The notes under the pieces are model-generated. The model searched no databases and was not told where the DNA came from. It worked only from the letters and a program-made list of their open reading frames with translations. DNA of 64,000 bases from NCBI GenBank assembly GCA_037974665.1, contig CM075783.1, positions 20,430,762 through 20,494,761 on the forward strand. Reading direction: 5' to 3'. The stretch is from Ehretia macrophylla. Taxonomy: Eukaryota; Streptophyta; Magnoliopsida; Boraginales; Ehretiaceae. A program made the position numbers and the translations under genes. Positions 23,874 to 33,499 of this stretch are shown here, piece after piece (position 1 is the stretch's first letter; the number at the start of each line of letters is the position of its first letter).

Positions 23874-24539
23874 CCGTCACAAAATTAGAGATGACAAAGA
23901 CGGCCGTCACAAAGGGTGACGGCTTGGTGACGGTTTTTTGCGATGAATATTTTGCCGTTACTTTCTCCTCATAAAACTTGCGTCAAATTTTCCCGTCACA
24001 AAACCGTCATCGTGTTGGAGATGGCATGGTGACGGCTTGTCGCAAATTTCAGTTTTTTTTTGTAGTGTTACCAATTTAATATTTTTATTACTTAAATATC
24101 AGTTCTTATATGTATACTTATTTGACACGTGATATAAAAAGAGAGAATTAAAAAAGTTGTTTAAATTAATATGTTAATTATACATACACGTAAGAAGTGA
24201 TATTTAATAATAAAAATAAAATAACATCAACGTTACTCTATTTATTTACTGTTCACGTCAATAGACCATGGTTTTTATGGATATATTAAATAGATTCCCT
24301 TTAATAGGTACTTACAGAATGACTTCGCCAGCCAAGCATTATGTTCCACGTAACTTACGACATTGTGTCACGACAAATTGAAATGGAAAAACTAAAAGAA
24401 ACTACAAACCGTGTCTGCTGTTGTCGATGCCATTTGAGCCATGTATAAAATGAACAATCCATCTCTTACATGGATTTTTAAATTTTAGTTACAGGTTTTA
24501 CCCTGATTCTGATTTTCCATTTCCGCTAACTTTATCCTC

Positions 24540-24640
24540 ATGGAAGTGTCGTCGCTTAGGTACCTCTCCTTTTGGTCCATCATCAGTCACATATCGCTCT
24601 ACTAATTGCAATTTTTGCCTGGCGTTAGGAGGACCTTTTT
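24540..24640 (+). pseudogene. 5' part of a membrane-family pseudogene (copy D)
   Basis: From ATG at 24540 it reads MEVSSLRYLSFWSIISHIS, clearly the family N-terminus, then a stop after about 20 codons. A TATAAAA box at 24445-24451 is about 90 bp upstream, but the AGAAGCCC motif is not conserved here. The copy is then cut by an LTR insertion at 24691. Confidence 0.75.
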
Positions 24641-24690
24641 CTTATTTGGTGTTTGTGGTACGATCATAGATCGGGCAAAGTTTATTTATC

Positions 24691-25010
24691 TGTTGGAAAA
24701 TTGAGATGGAACAATAATTGTTGAATTCTTCAATTGATTAGTAGTAGAAATAGTACAACAGTTGTTAGAGCTCATGACTCATAATTTTTTGGAGCTCGTA
24801 AGATCTTTGTTGGAGCTTAGTTTATCTAGATCAAGTTTACAAATGATGATCAAGCCCTCTATTTATAACATTCATAAGTTGGTGCTATTGTTGACTCTTG
24901 AAGTTTCTATCAAGCATGTTAACAATTGAATTGAAGATTCTAGCATGTCGGTTTAGAAACCGACTTAATCAAGATATTAGTAGCTTCAATTCTAGATATT
25001 ATTCCTTGAA
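24691..25010 (-). mobile_element. diverged solo-LTR-like sequence, minus strand
   Basis: Starts TGTTGGAAAATTGAGATGG and for about 160 bp matches the reverse complement of the LTR family of the small element at 27795-31201 (shared GTTGAATTCTTC and TTTGTTGGAGCTTAG blocks). Beyond about 24860 the match fades, so the far end is approximate. It interrupts pseudogene copy D and is an old, broken fossil. Confidence 0.5.
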
Positions 25011-25029
25011 ATGAGCAGCAATGTTTCAA

Positions 25030-25305
25030 TATTATCATTGTTTACACTTCACCAGTTAGCCATTTCTATTGGAATCCTTTCTGTACGCTGTATAAAAAGT
25101 AAACAGATGGGAAACTTGTTGATTGGATTTGGAGGGCTTTTACTAGTGTCCCCCTCTCATACTCTTTGTTGTGCTTTATTTATAGCTTCTCTTTTCTCTG
25201 TTGCATACTTGTCTTCTTGCCAAGGTCCGTGTGAAGCCAAGGTAGTTCTTTTACTTGTTCAATCTTTTGGTTCTTCATTTATAATAGCATTAGGCCTAGC
25301 CTAAT
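25030..25305 (+). pseudogene. middle part of membrane-family pseudogene (copy D)
   Basis: Reads KSKQMGNLLIGFGGLLLVSP, then HTLCCALFIASLFSVAYLSS and CQGPCEA, the family's central membrane segments. It is open for 97 codons from 25011 but lacks the N- and C-terminal parts, so it is not a gene. Confidence 0.75.
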
Positions 25306-25324
25306 TTTGCTTTAATAGCTTTCT

Positions 25325-25480
25325 ATCCATCGAGGAAAAGATAAACAAGATTGAAATGTCTCTTGGGTTTATGCGAAGCCTAAAGAGATTTATTGCGCTA
25401 CCCAGAATTGCACCAACAAAAAAGTTGAGAATTCCAAAGTCAGTATGAGCTTGAATCATGGCGAGGTTAGCTAGCCTCCG
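25325..25480 (-). pseudogene. inverted C-terminal piece of the family (copy D)
   Basis: The minus strand reads LANLAMIQAHTDFGILNFFV then GAILGSAINLFRLR, the conserved late segment of the family (compare LAMTQPPTDLGIFNFFIGA in the copy at 56621). It lies in opposite orientation to the pieces on both sides, so a local inversion or an inverted duplication happened within copy D. Confidence 0.75.
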
Positions 25481-26417
25481 TAAAGGAGTTATAGATATGC
25501 GTATGCTTCATTGTCATGTGTCTACTCATGCGCAATTAAGTTAAAGTATGGAGAAAAGGGCAAGAAAAAGAGAAGAAAGCAAAAATTAGCTAACTGATAA
25601 GCTACATGATTTCACCCTCCAAAAAGAGGAAGGAATTGAAGAAGAACTAAGCAGATCAGATGAGCTAATTTATACATTATGTCATCTCTATTTCCGACTG
25701 CGCAATATAGAAGAGAAAAGAATGGGAGAACAAACCAACAATTACCGAATCGCTCTGTGTTTGCATCTAGTCTCATGCCAGCTGCAGAAAAGAGAAAAAA
25801 GAAAGGAAGAAGAAAAAGAAGACGGATGACAGGAAAACAGAAAAGTGAATCAAGTGACTGCAAAAAATGGAATTAAGCACAAATTATTATACTTTGTCAT
25901 ATCATCTTAGGCCAGATATAAATGGAAAAACAAAAAAGAAAGGAAGAAGAAAGATGAGACGGACAAGAACTTTCACGGAAAAGAAAAAGGAAATCCAAAA
26001 GAATGCAAAGAAATGGTGGATTATTAGACTTTTTTTTTTTTTGGCTAAAAGCAATATCATTGAATGATCACAAAATTATGAACAGAACATATATCCCCGA
26101 AGGGATAACTATCTTAGCCTATTTTCGTCAAGATTTCAGTTTAAACAAATGACTTGGTTTAGGAGACTTTTATTAGACTTTGTCGTCTCATCTTATGCCA
26201 GTTTTTGCCAACGGAGAAAAAGATGAAGATGCGAAAAAGATAAGCTTGTTTGTGCCGAATATTGCGAAATTGTTGTGTGCGAGTTGTAGAAAAACGATGT
26301 AGAAAAAGAAGGAGAAACAGAAGATGGGCAAGAAAAGGAAAACATAAAAGGAAAGGGAGCGCGGATTATCGCACTCTTTGTCTCAAGTTAGGCCAACTTT
26401 TGCGAAGAGGAGAAAAA
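25480..26417 (+). repeat. family 3'-UTR-like, purine-rich DNA with internal repeats
   Basis: 25490-25590 matches the purine-rich 3' end of the intact gene (near 7080-7150). After this, an AGAAAAAGAAGAAGA-rich unit with a CTTTGTC...GCCA motif recurs at about 25890, 26175 and 26380. The open frames here are low-complexity Lys/Arg-rich and not credible. The block ends at the copia insertion at 26418. Confidence 0.45.
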
Positions 26418-26902
26418 TGTTGGGTTATGACTCAACTCAAGTGCAAGTCCAAGCCCATTTTACAAGTAAGTTCTAGCTGGGTTTCAGTCCATCACTTTTC
26501 GATTATTTGACTAAATTCAAATGAATCCCTTTATTCCAGCAGTTAATCTTTTTTTTGATATAGATTCTTTATTCTTAATTCCTGTGACACGTAAAATACT
26601 AGAAAGTAGTAAAAATATTGAAAAGAGTAAGCAAGGGTAGGGATAGATTTAGTGTCCTATAAATAAATGTCTTTAGTTTGTGTATTGGTGTTTCAAAATC
26701 ACTTTTGTACTCTAATTGAGAGAGAGTATAATCGAGTTAAAGAGTGTTTGTAAGCGTAAGTGAAAGAGGATTTAATTGAGAGATTGTAAACTTCGTTTTG
26801 TGTGATAGTGGATTGTGTGGACGTAAAAAGAGGCCGAACCACTCAAATTCTTATGTTGATTCTTTTTGTTGCTATGTATGTGTGCGTGTTTTCATCTTAA
26901 CA
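26418..26902 (+). repeat. 5' LTR of the 26418-32809 element
   Basis: 485 bp, against 324 bp for the 3' LTR. The difference is one block of about 160 bp near 26475-26635 present only here. Confidence 0.85.
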
Positions 26903-28752
26903 AGTGGTATCAAGATCTAGGTTCAAGCATTAGTTGTGACAAGAACACGCTACTGAGCTGAGGGATACAAAAAAAAAAAAAAAGGAAACAGGAGCTGCTG
27001 AGCACTACTTACGTCATCAAACTAGGGTTGACATCACTGTTCTCTTGCTGACGTCATTGAAAGCTGCCGGAGAAGAAGACCTCATTGTTTAAGGGGGAGC
27101 ACAACAAGAGAATCATGAAGAAAAGAAGAGCCCAGACATCACAGCCATCTGATCCGTCGTTGTCGGGCTTTGCCGAAGAAGAAGAAAACGCTAGAGGCGT
27201 CGGAGGTGGTTCTTGCTGGGGTTACAGCCGTCGAAACGTAGCGTGAAGCACGCCGTTGAAGTCGCTGTCATGCTAGGAGTCTATTGCCACCGGGTTTTTG
27301 AAAATTTGACAGTTCGATCTTGAGTTGGCATTGGGTCAGGTTACGGGTGAGGAAGACAAGATCCAAACACAAGGGTTCTGATCCGGTGCATCGCGCGCAT
27401 AGGGGGTTGTTGTGTACATGGTTTTTTTTTGAACCGTCAAATCGTGTGAAACATTTGATTTAGTAATAGTTTTGATTCACTACTTCGAGGTGCACAAGAA
27501 TAGTATGCACCCAACACCTTATTGGAGGAATTTAAGGGGTGTTGATCCAGTTTAACGCACATGTGGGACAGTGTGTGGGCTCAGTCACCTAAAAGCTTTA
27601 ACCGTGTTGACAGAGCCTATTGGGGTTTGATCACATTGATCGAGGACCCTCCTAGGGTTTTTTGACGTACTGAGTCCGTTTTTGGAGTCTGTTTTATCCA
27701 ATTCTTGCTGGATATTTGAGTTTGGGTGAATTTTACATTCTTTAAAGCCAAAAAAGATGTTTGAACCAAGGTTTGAAGTCTCAATCTTCGATGGTGTTAA
27801 ACTTAATGCTTCTGAAGTGTTCAAGAATGAGCAAAGTGAAAAAAACATTAGAAATATTAGTGAGGAAATTAACAATAGGAATACTCTAGAGTATATTAGT
27901 TGTAGACTTATGGTAGCAAAATAGTTAAGAAGCTTCCAAAGCTCAAATGGAGTTGGTGCATCACCGACCTAAGGCCACTACAAATGGAAGCTTGTAGTGA
28001 TTTGTATAATGTGAGCTAAATCAACTAAGCTCCAACAAAGAACCTACTAGAGCTCCTAAAATTAGGGGTAATGAGCTATTACAATAAAGTTATGATCTCC
28101 AAAATTAATGTTGGAGAGATGGTGCTCTAACAACAACTATTGTAATTATTTCTACTACTATAAATGGAAGAATTCAACAATTATTCTTCCATTTTCTATT
28201 TTCCAACATGGTATCAAAACCCAGTTGGATCATCAACTGGGCGTCGTCAACTAAGACCCATTAACTGGGCTTCAGAAATCGTCAACTGGCGTCAACATCA
28301 ACAGGCCGTCAAAGAGCGTCAACTAGCTTCCGCTGGAAACAATCAACAAACATCAACTAAAATTAGCTGAGTGCTATGAACAGGCATCCATTGAAGCAAT
28401 GAAGAGGCATCAACTAAGTTTTGTTGAAGGCTATTACGATGCATCAACTAAGCTGAGGAGAATGAAGATCCACAAGACTTTGGAGAAATTTTTTCCGAAA
28501 GTTCAGTTATATACGAAAATACTAGAATCATAATGGAAGACCAATGAGCAGATAGTTTGATGAAAGTGCTTCCACGATTGAAATTCAAGATACTACAAAG
28601 AATACTTGGAATTACAGAAATGTGCATTAAGGGGGAATGTTAAAATTAATGCACATTTCTAGAGTGTTAAAAAATGAGTAAAGTGAAAAAAATCTTTAGA
28701 GATATTAGTGAGGAAATTAGCAATAGGAATACGCTAGAGTGTTCTAGCTGTA

Positions 28753-29998
28753 TGTTGTGTGAATTCTAACACAAGTGCACGTATCGCAACAAGTAATAAA
28801 GTGATAAGTAAAGATCGTTCCCACGAGGACTGTAATTACTAACTACCGAAATTAATTTAGCTTTAACTTTATTCGAACAATCAAGAATTGAGAATTTGTA
28901 ACTAATGACTAAATAAATTATAGACTTAACAAAATAGAAAAAAAATAACACAATTACGAAATTAACAAAAGATGGTAATTCAATAATAAAAAGGCTCTAG
29001 GGATTCCGACTTCACCAAGATTAATCCTATTTGAAACTAGTGATTTAAATCAATTGACGCTTATTCCTTACGTTGCCATCAATTTCTCTAAGGTAAATAT
29101 TAATCTTTCTCAAGCATCAATAACATATCCCAATAAGCAAGCTAACTACATCTCTGTGATAACTGTGAACTTATGGAACGCATTAAGCCCTAGAAATTGA
29201 AGTGCTGCACTAGATCTCATAACTATCTCTAGCTTATGACAATTTAATGGTATTTTATACGTGGTCTAATTTAGTTATCACTTCTCAGTCTCAAACTAAA
29301 TCACGACTCATGTAATTGTTGATCAGGCAACCACAAGCATTAAACTCAGCATAAAATACTCAACGCAAATATAGAATAGTTCATCAATTAATTCAAATCA
29401 AAAGCATCAAATATTCAAAATCCGGCTACATCGTAGCCCTAGAAAAATAGCTTAAAACATAATTATGAAAATAAATAAAATTCCAATTGTAACGTAAAAC
29501 TTGATAAGAGAGATAGAGAAAACTAGGATTTGGAGAAGAATTGGGGCAGAAGTCCGTCTTCGGATCGTTCCTCCGTCTTTAACTCGTGAATCCTCCTTTT
29601 CTCCCCCTTTGGAACATTGTTTTTTTCTCCCCAAAACTAGCTGCCTCCCAAAAGCTTCTCCCCTCTCTTTTTTTTTTAACGTCTGATGCCTTCTTTTTAA
29701 CATAGGGTTTCTTCTTTTCGCGCCTTTTACAAAATTGCCCTTAAAAATCCTGCGACATTGCGCAGCTGCGCTATGACTGCGCTACTCTATTTGTTTTTCA
29801 ATTTCTCCACAAATTGCATAAAAGCCAATCCTTTGCAATTTCTCTTCAATTTTTGCCTCAAAACTCAGTTTGTCTCTTGAAAATTACCTACAATGCAAAT
29901 CAAAGACAAAACCAATCAAATTGCTCATAAATTACTCAAAAACTAACAAAGTTTAAGTGAAAAGGTGCTGAAATCATATATCAATAATACACCCAACA
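28753..29998. mobile_element. solo LTR nested in the 3' LTR of the small element
   Basis: 1,246 bp beginning TGTTGTGTGAATTC and ending CACCCAACA, with a perfect 5-bp duplication CTGTA (28748-28752 and 29999-30003). TG...CA ends and a 5-bp duplication without internal region identify a solo LTR left by recombination. Orientation is unclear because both ends read TGTTG inward. No gene is supported in it. Confidence 0.75.
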
Positions 29999-30070
29999 CT
30001 GTAAACTTATGGTAGCAAAATAGTCAAGAAGCTTCCAAAGCTCAAATGGAGTCGGTCTATCACCGACATA

Positions 30071-30962
30071 TGACCTTCTCCAACAATCTCTCTATAATGG
30101 TTCATTAGCTATTATAGAGAGGCAAAATGATATTATCTTCTCCAATAGCCTCTGTATAGAGGCTCTCTAAAATGTGGAGTTCCACATCTGATTGCAAGAC
30201 TCGCGGGAGAGCCAAAAGCTGGCTCTCTACTATCAAAAAGTTGACTTTAAAAAAAAAATTTAAAGCTCTCCAACGGTAAAAAAAATTGAACGTTGGAGAG
30301 CTCTTCTATAAATAAAACCCAAATCAAGTTGAATTAGCAGAGAAAAGTCTTCAATCTTTTGAAATCTCAGATTTTATATTTTGAAACCCAAAAATTTCAG
30401 CAAAAAAAAAATTAATATCAAGCCAAAAAACAAGCCAAATCAGAAAAAAAAAAAAAAAAAAAACCACAAAAGCCAGAGGTAAACTTACTTTTTTTCGTGT
30501 GTATGTGGGGGGTGGGGGGCAGAGCTTCAAATTTTTGTTTGTGTGTGTGTGCGTGGGAAGGGGAAGGAGGCGCTGCAGAGAAGAGAAAAGAAAAGTGAAT
30601 AGGTTTTCTGATAGGTTAGGTTTAAAATAAAGATTTTTAGTGGAATAGGACAATGAAAAGAAAAAATAATTATTAATAATTAAAATAGTATATCATCATT
30701 AAAAATAAATAACGTAAATAAAAAAATTAAAATAGTGTGTTTGATCTAAAATAGAGATATATTGAAGTAAAAAGAAAGAGGGAGTCGCTAAGAGAGAGAA
30801 GCTGTTGGAGTAAAGCTGAAATAGAGAGTCCCTGAAATAAGGAGAGATTAAAAGTAGGGTGGCTGCTGGAGTAAAACTGAAATAGGGAACCCCTAAAAAT
30901 AGAGAGGCATGTCTAAACTCCATGAAATAGAGAAAAAAATAGGGAGGATGTTGAAGTTAGTC
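30071..30962. mobile_element. non-autonomous TIR element nested in the same LTR
   Basis: 892 bp with inverted ends (TGACCTTCTCCAACAATC on the left; reverse complement of right end GACTAACTTCAACATCC). Comparison with the 5' LTR, which lacks it, places the insertion precisely between CCGACaTA and TAaGaCCAC, implying a TA or 3-bp duplication. That fits Tc1/mariner (Stowaway) or PIF/Harbinger; I cannot decide. The interior has repeated GAGAGC/CTCTCC motifs and a purine-rich half, with no transposase. Confidence 0.65.
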
Positions 30963-31201
30963 TAAGACCACTATAAATAGAAGCTTGTAGTGATTTGTAT
31001 AATGTGAGCTAAATCAACTAATCTCCAACAAAGAGCCTACTAGAGCTCCTAAAATTAGGGGTCATGAGCTATTACAATAAAGCCATGATCTCCAAAATTA
31101 ATGTTGGAGAGCTCGTGATTTACGACCAACTATTGTAACTATTTCTACTACTATTAATTGAAGAATTTAACAATTATTCTTCTGTTCTCTATTTTCCAAC
31201 A

Positions 31202-32380
31202 GATGGGAAGATGAACTTCAACTTTTGGAAGATTACTATTGAAGACCTTTTGGTGCAACAAGGTCTCGAGCAAGTGTTGGATGAGACAAAGCTAGTAACG
31301 ATCGATGATGCTAAATGAAGTTCTTTGTAGAGAAGGGTCGTGAGTACAATTAGGTTGACACTTGCACTGAAAATTAAATTTCATGTGATGAACGAGAAGA
31401 CGTCAAGTAGTTTGTTTGAGAAACTTCATACCATCTACGAGTTGAAGTCAATAACCAACCAATTGTCCTTGAAGATGGAACTCTATTCCTTGAAGATGGA
31501 AGAAGGAATGGCTATTCAAATCACATCAACAAGTTTAACGAGCTAGTGGTGAAACTTCAGAGTATTGAAAAAGATGAAAAGAAGCTAGATGTCATATAGC
31601 CCATTGGTACAAACTGAACTATACTAGTTGGGAATACGACTCTCAAGTTAGAAGATGTGACGACACTCCTGCAATATAATGAAAGAATGTTGGGTTTGAG
31701 TAACATATCCAATGAAAAGCGACCAATATTAGTTGTGGAGGGTTTGAATGGAGGGATGAGTCAAAGTAAAGGTGGTCCACACAAAGAAATATCGAGTTCC
31801 CGAGCTTGGGGCGAGGATGATAGGGTGTGTTATTATTGTAGAGAACAGGGTCATGTTCAAACTAGATGTCCTAAATTTAGAGAAGACTTGAAAGGTCTTC
31901 GAAAGTGAAGATCTAAAGGCAAAGAGAAGGATAATGGCGCGAACACAGCAAACCTTGTTGATAATGATGATGGTGGAAATTTCATGATGACTAGAAACAA
32001 AGGTTCGGTGAAGAGTGATTGGGTGTTAGATTCAGTTACCACGTTTCATATTTGCAATGATAGAGCTAGTTTTGACACTTTTGCATTGGTGATGGACTTG
32101 GTACTATCACTATTGGGAACAATCAGAAGATGAAGGTTAAAGGCATTGGGAGAGTTCGCCTGAAGCTCAACAATGGTAGTGTCAATATTTTCTCTAATGT
32201 AAGATTGGTGCCTTCTTGTGCCATCAACATTATTTCTTTAGGAGAGTTAGCGTCAAGAGGTTACATGTATTTTGGTGAGGGAAATTGTTGCAAAGTGTTT
32301 AGAGAAGGCAAACTAGTTCATCAAGAGAGGAAGAATGTGAAGCACCTGTGTTACTTGGAGGGATGAACAGTGGTTAAGAA
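31202..32380 (+). pseudogene. copia gag and protease-region remnant
   Basis: Fossil coding part of the 26418-32809 element. It has the copia gag start (KMNFNFWKITIEDLLVQQ at about 31211), a zinc knuckle CYYCREQGHVQTRC at about 31832-31873, and a protease-to-pre-integrase stretch (about 32015-32365). It is broken in several places and ends before any integrase or RT. Confidence 0.8.
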
Positions 32381-32485
32381 CAAGGGAGGACAACCCAAGG
32401 AGTCAGTCATGAAGACAGAGAAAAAGCACATGTCGTTCTCAACTGAAGTGGAGATACTTGGTATTTCTCGCTAAGGGAGGAATTT

Positions 32486-32809
32486 GTTGGATTGTGGCTC
32501 AAGTGGAAAGCCCAAGCCCCTTTTAAAGTTAAGTTCTAGTCCAGTAGGGATAGGGTTAGTGCCCTATAAATAGATGTCTTTAGTTTGTGTGTTGGTGTCT
32601 CAGAATCACTTTTGTACTATGATTGAGATAGAGCATAATCGAGTAAAAGAGTGTCTGTGAGCGTGAGTGAGAGAGGATTTCAGTGAGAGATTATAAACTT
32701 CGTTTTGTGTGATAGTGGATTGTATGGATGTAGGCAGAGGCCGAACCACTCAAATTCTTGTGTTGATTCTTTTCTTTGCTGTATGTGTACGCGTGTTTTT
32801 GTCCTAACA
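32486..32809 (+). repeat. 3' LTR of the 26418-32809 element
   Basis: 324 bp, TGTTGGATTGTGG...TCCTAACA, preceded by the polypurine tract and followed by the AAAAA duplication. Confidence 0.88.
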
Positions 32810-32814
32810 AAAAA

Positions 32815-33115
32815 GGCAAGATGAAAAATAAGAAAGAAAAGGAGATTGGGTTCGCCTTCCGGCCTCCGTTAACTTATTGCCTCATCACAACGAAGGAAAA
32901 TAGTAAAAAGATCATGAGCTTGTTTGTGCAAGAGAATGATATTGGGAAAGAGTTTTGGGTGGTCATTTTCATCCATTTGCGCCTTGCTCATTGTCTTTTC
33001 TTGTGAAAACAAATTCTTTATTTCTAGTACAAGGCATAGGATGCTGCCCGTGGATTCCGTAAATATTGTATGTGTTAGTTTTATTGCAATGGTTGTCATA
33101 TATGAATGTTAGGTT
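32815..33115 (+). repeat. family 3'-flank continuing after the copia insertion
   Basis: 33050-33115 (TTCCGTAAATATTGTATGTG and onward) matches the DNA just after the copy at 56209-57250 (about 57330) and near 1905. Thus the copia element landed in the 3' region of copy D, and this is the other side of the insertion. Confidence 0.5.
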
Positions 33116-33292
33116 TGAATAAAATCTTATCAAGGATTGTTATATATTACTCTATTTTTATCATTCAAATACCACATTCTATATATATGCATAGTTGGCA
33201 TGTTGAAATAACTAATTTTTTAAATTTCTCTTTCTTCTTTTAGTATGTCAACAAAGCATATACATAAGAAGTGGTGTTTGGGCAATAAAAAT

Positions 33293-33370
33293 AAGGTGGT
33301 CTAATGGTATGATTCTCGTTGTAATTGCTAAAGCTTACGGGATCAGTTCTTCTTGCACGTGATATCGTTT
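33293..33370 (+). mobile_element. tRNA-Pro-like head (SINE or tRNA pseudogene)
   Basis: GTGGTCTAATGGTATGATTC plus TCG is nearly the 5' half of a plant tRNA-Pro, including the A box. The anticodon arm and B-box region after it are degenerate and no clear T-arm can be drawn, so it is not a functional tRNA gene. Confidence 0.4.
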
Positions 33371-33433
33371 AATGTATATTATATGACTCCCTCCCCCACC
33401 AGGATCTACAACAGTTGTTATAGAATGATGAAC

Positions 33434-33436
<3 letters not shown>

Positions 33437-33498
<62 letters not shown>
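33437..33498. repeat. (TA)n microsatellite
   Basis: About 30 uninterrupted TA repeats. Open frames translating Tyr-Ile repeats across it are artefacts. Confidence 0.95.

Positions 33499-33499
<1 letters not shown>

Larger units (their letters stand above)
18987..24067. mobile_element. non-autonomous CACTA transposon carrying host gene pieces
   Basis: Ends are CACTACAAAAAAAA at 18987 and its inverse TTTTTTTTTGTAGTG ending at 24067. The 3-bp target duplication TTA (18984-18986 and 24068-24070) is perfect, as expected for CACTA/En-Spm. Both ends carry dense subterminal repeats. I see no TNP1 or TNP2-like transposase, so the 5.08-kb element must depend on an active relative. The interior holds exon-like pieces in minus orientation, at least one from a polygalacturonase-like gene, which makes it a Pack-CACTA candidate. 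Confidence 0.9.
27795..31201 (+). mobile_element. small non-autonomous LTR element, nested
   Basis: 5' LTR 27795-28206 (412 bp, TGTTAAAC...CCAACA), primer site TGGTATCAAAACC at 28207, only about 430 bp of non-coding interior, polypurine tract AAGGGGGAA before the 3' LTR at 28638. The 3' LTR runs to 31201 but is swollen by two later insertions. The target duplication GATGG (27790-27794 and 31202-31206) is perfect. With no gag or pol it must have relied on another element; its size places it near TRIM/SMART-type elements. Its LTRs differ by several percent by eye. Confidence 0.88.
26418..32809 (+). mobile_element. Ty1/copia LTR retrotransposon, internally deleted, with nested insertions
   Basis: LTRs lie at 26418-26902 and 32486-32809, both TGTTGG...TAACA, with a perfect AAAAA target duplication (26413-26417 and 32810-32814). 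A primer site (GTGGTATCAAGATC) follows the 5' LTR and a polypurine tract AAGGGAGGAATT precedes the 3' LTR. Inside there is gag and protease-like sequence but no integrase, RT or RNase H. A smaller LTR element is inserted at 27795-31201. Without it the element is about 3 kb. Broken, with several disabling changes, and moderately old. Confidence 0.88.

Noticed and set aside
25679-26510. Lys/Arg-rich frames that look like nuclear proteins
   Set aside because: They translate purine-rich repeated 3'-flank DNA that recurs at the other family copies.
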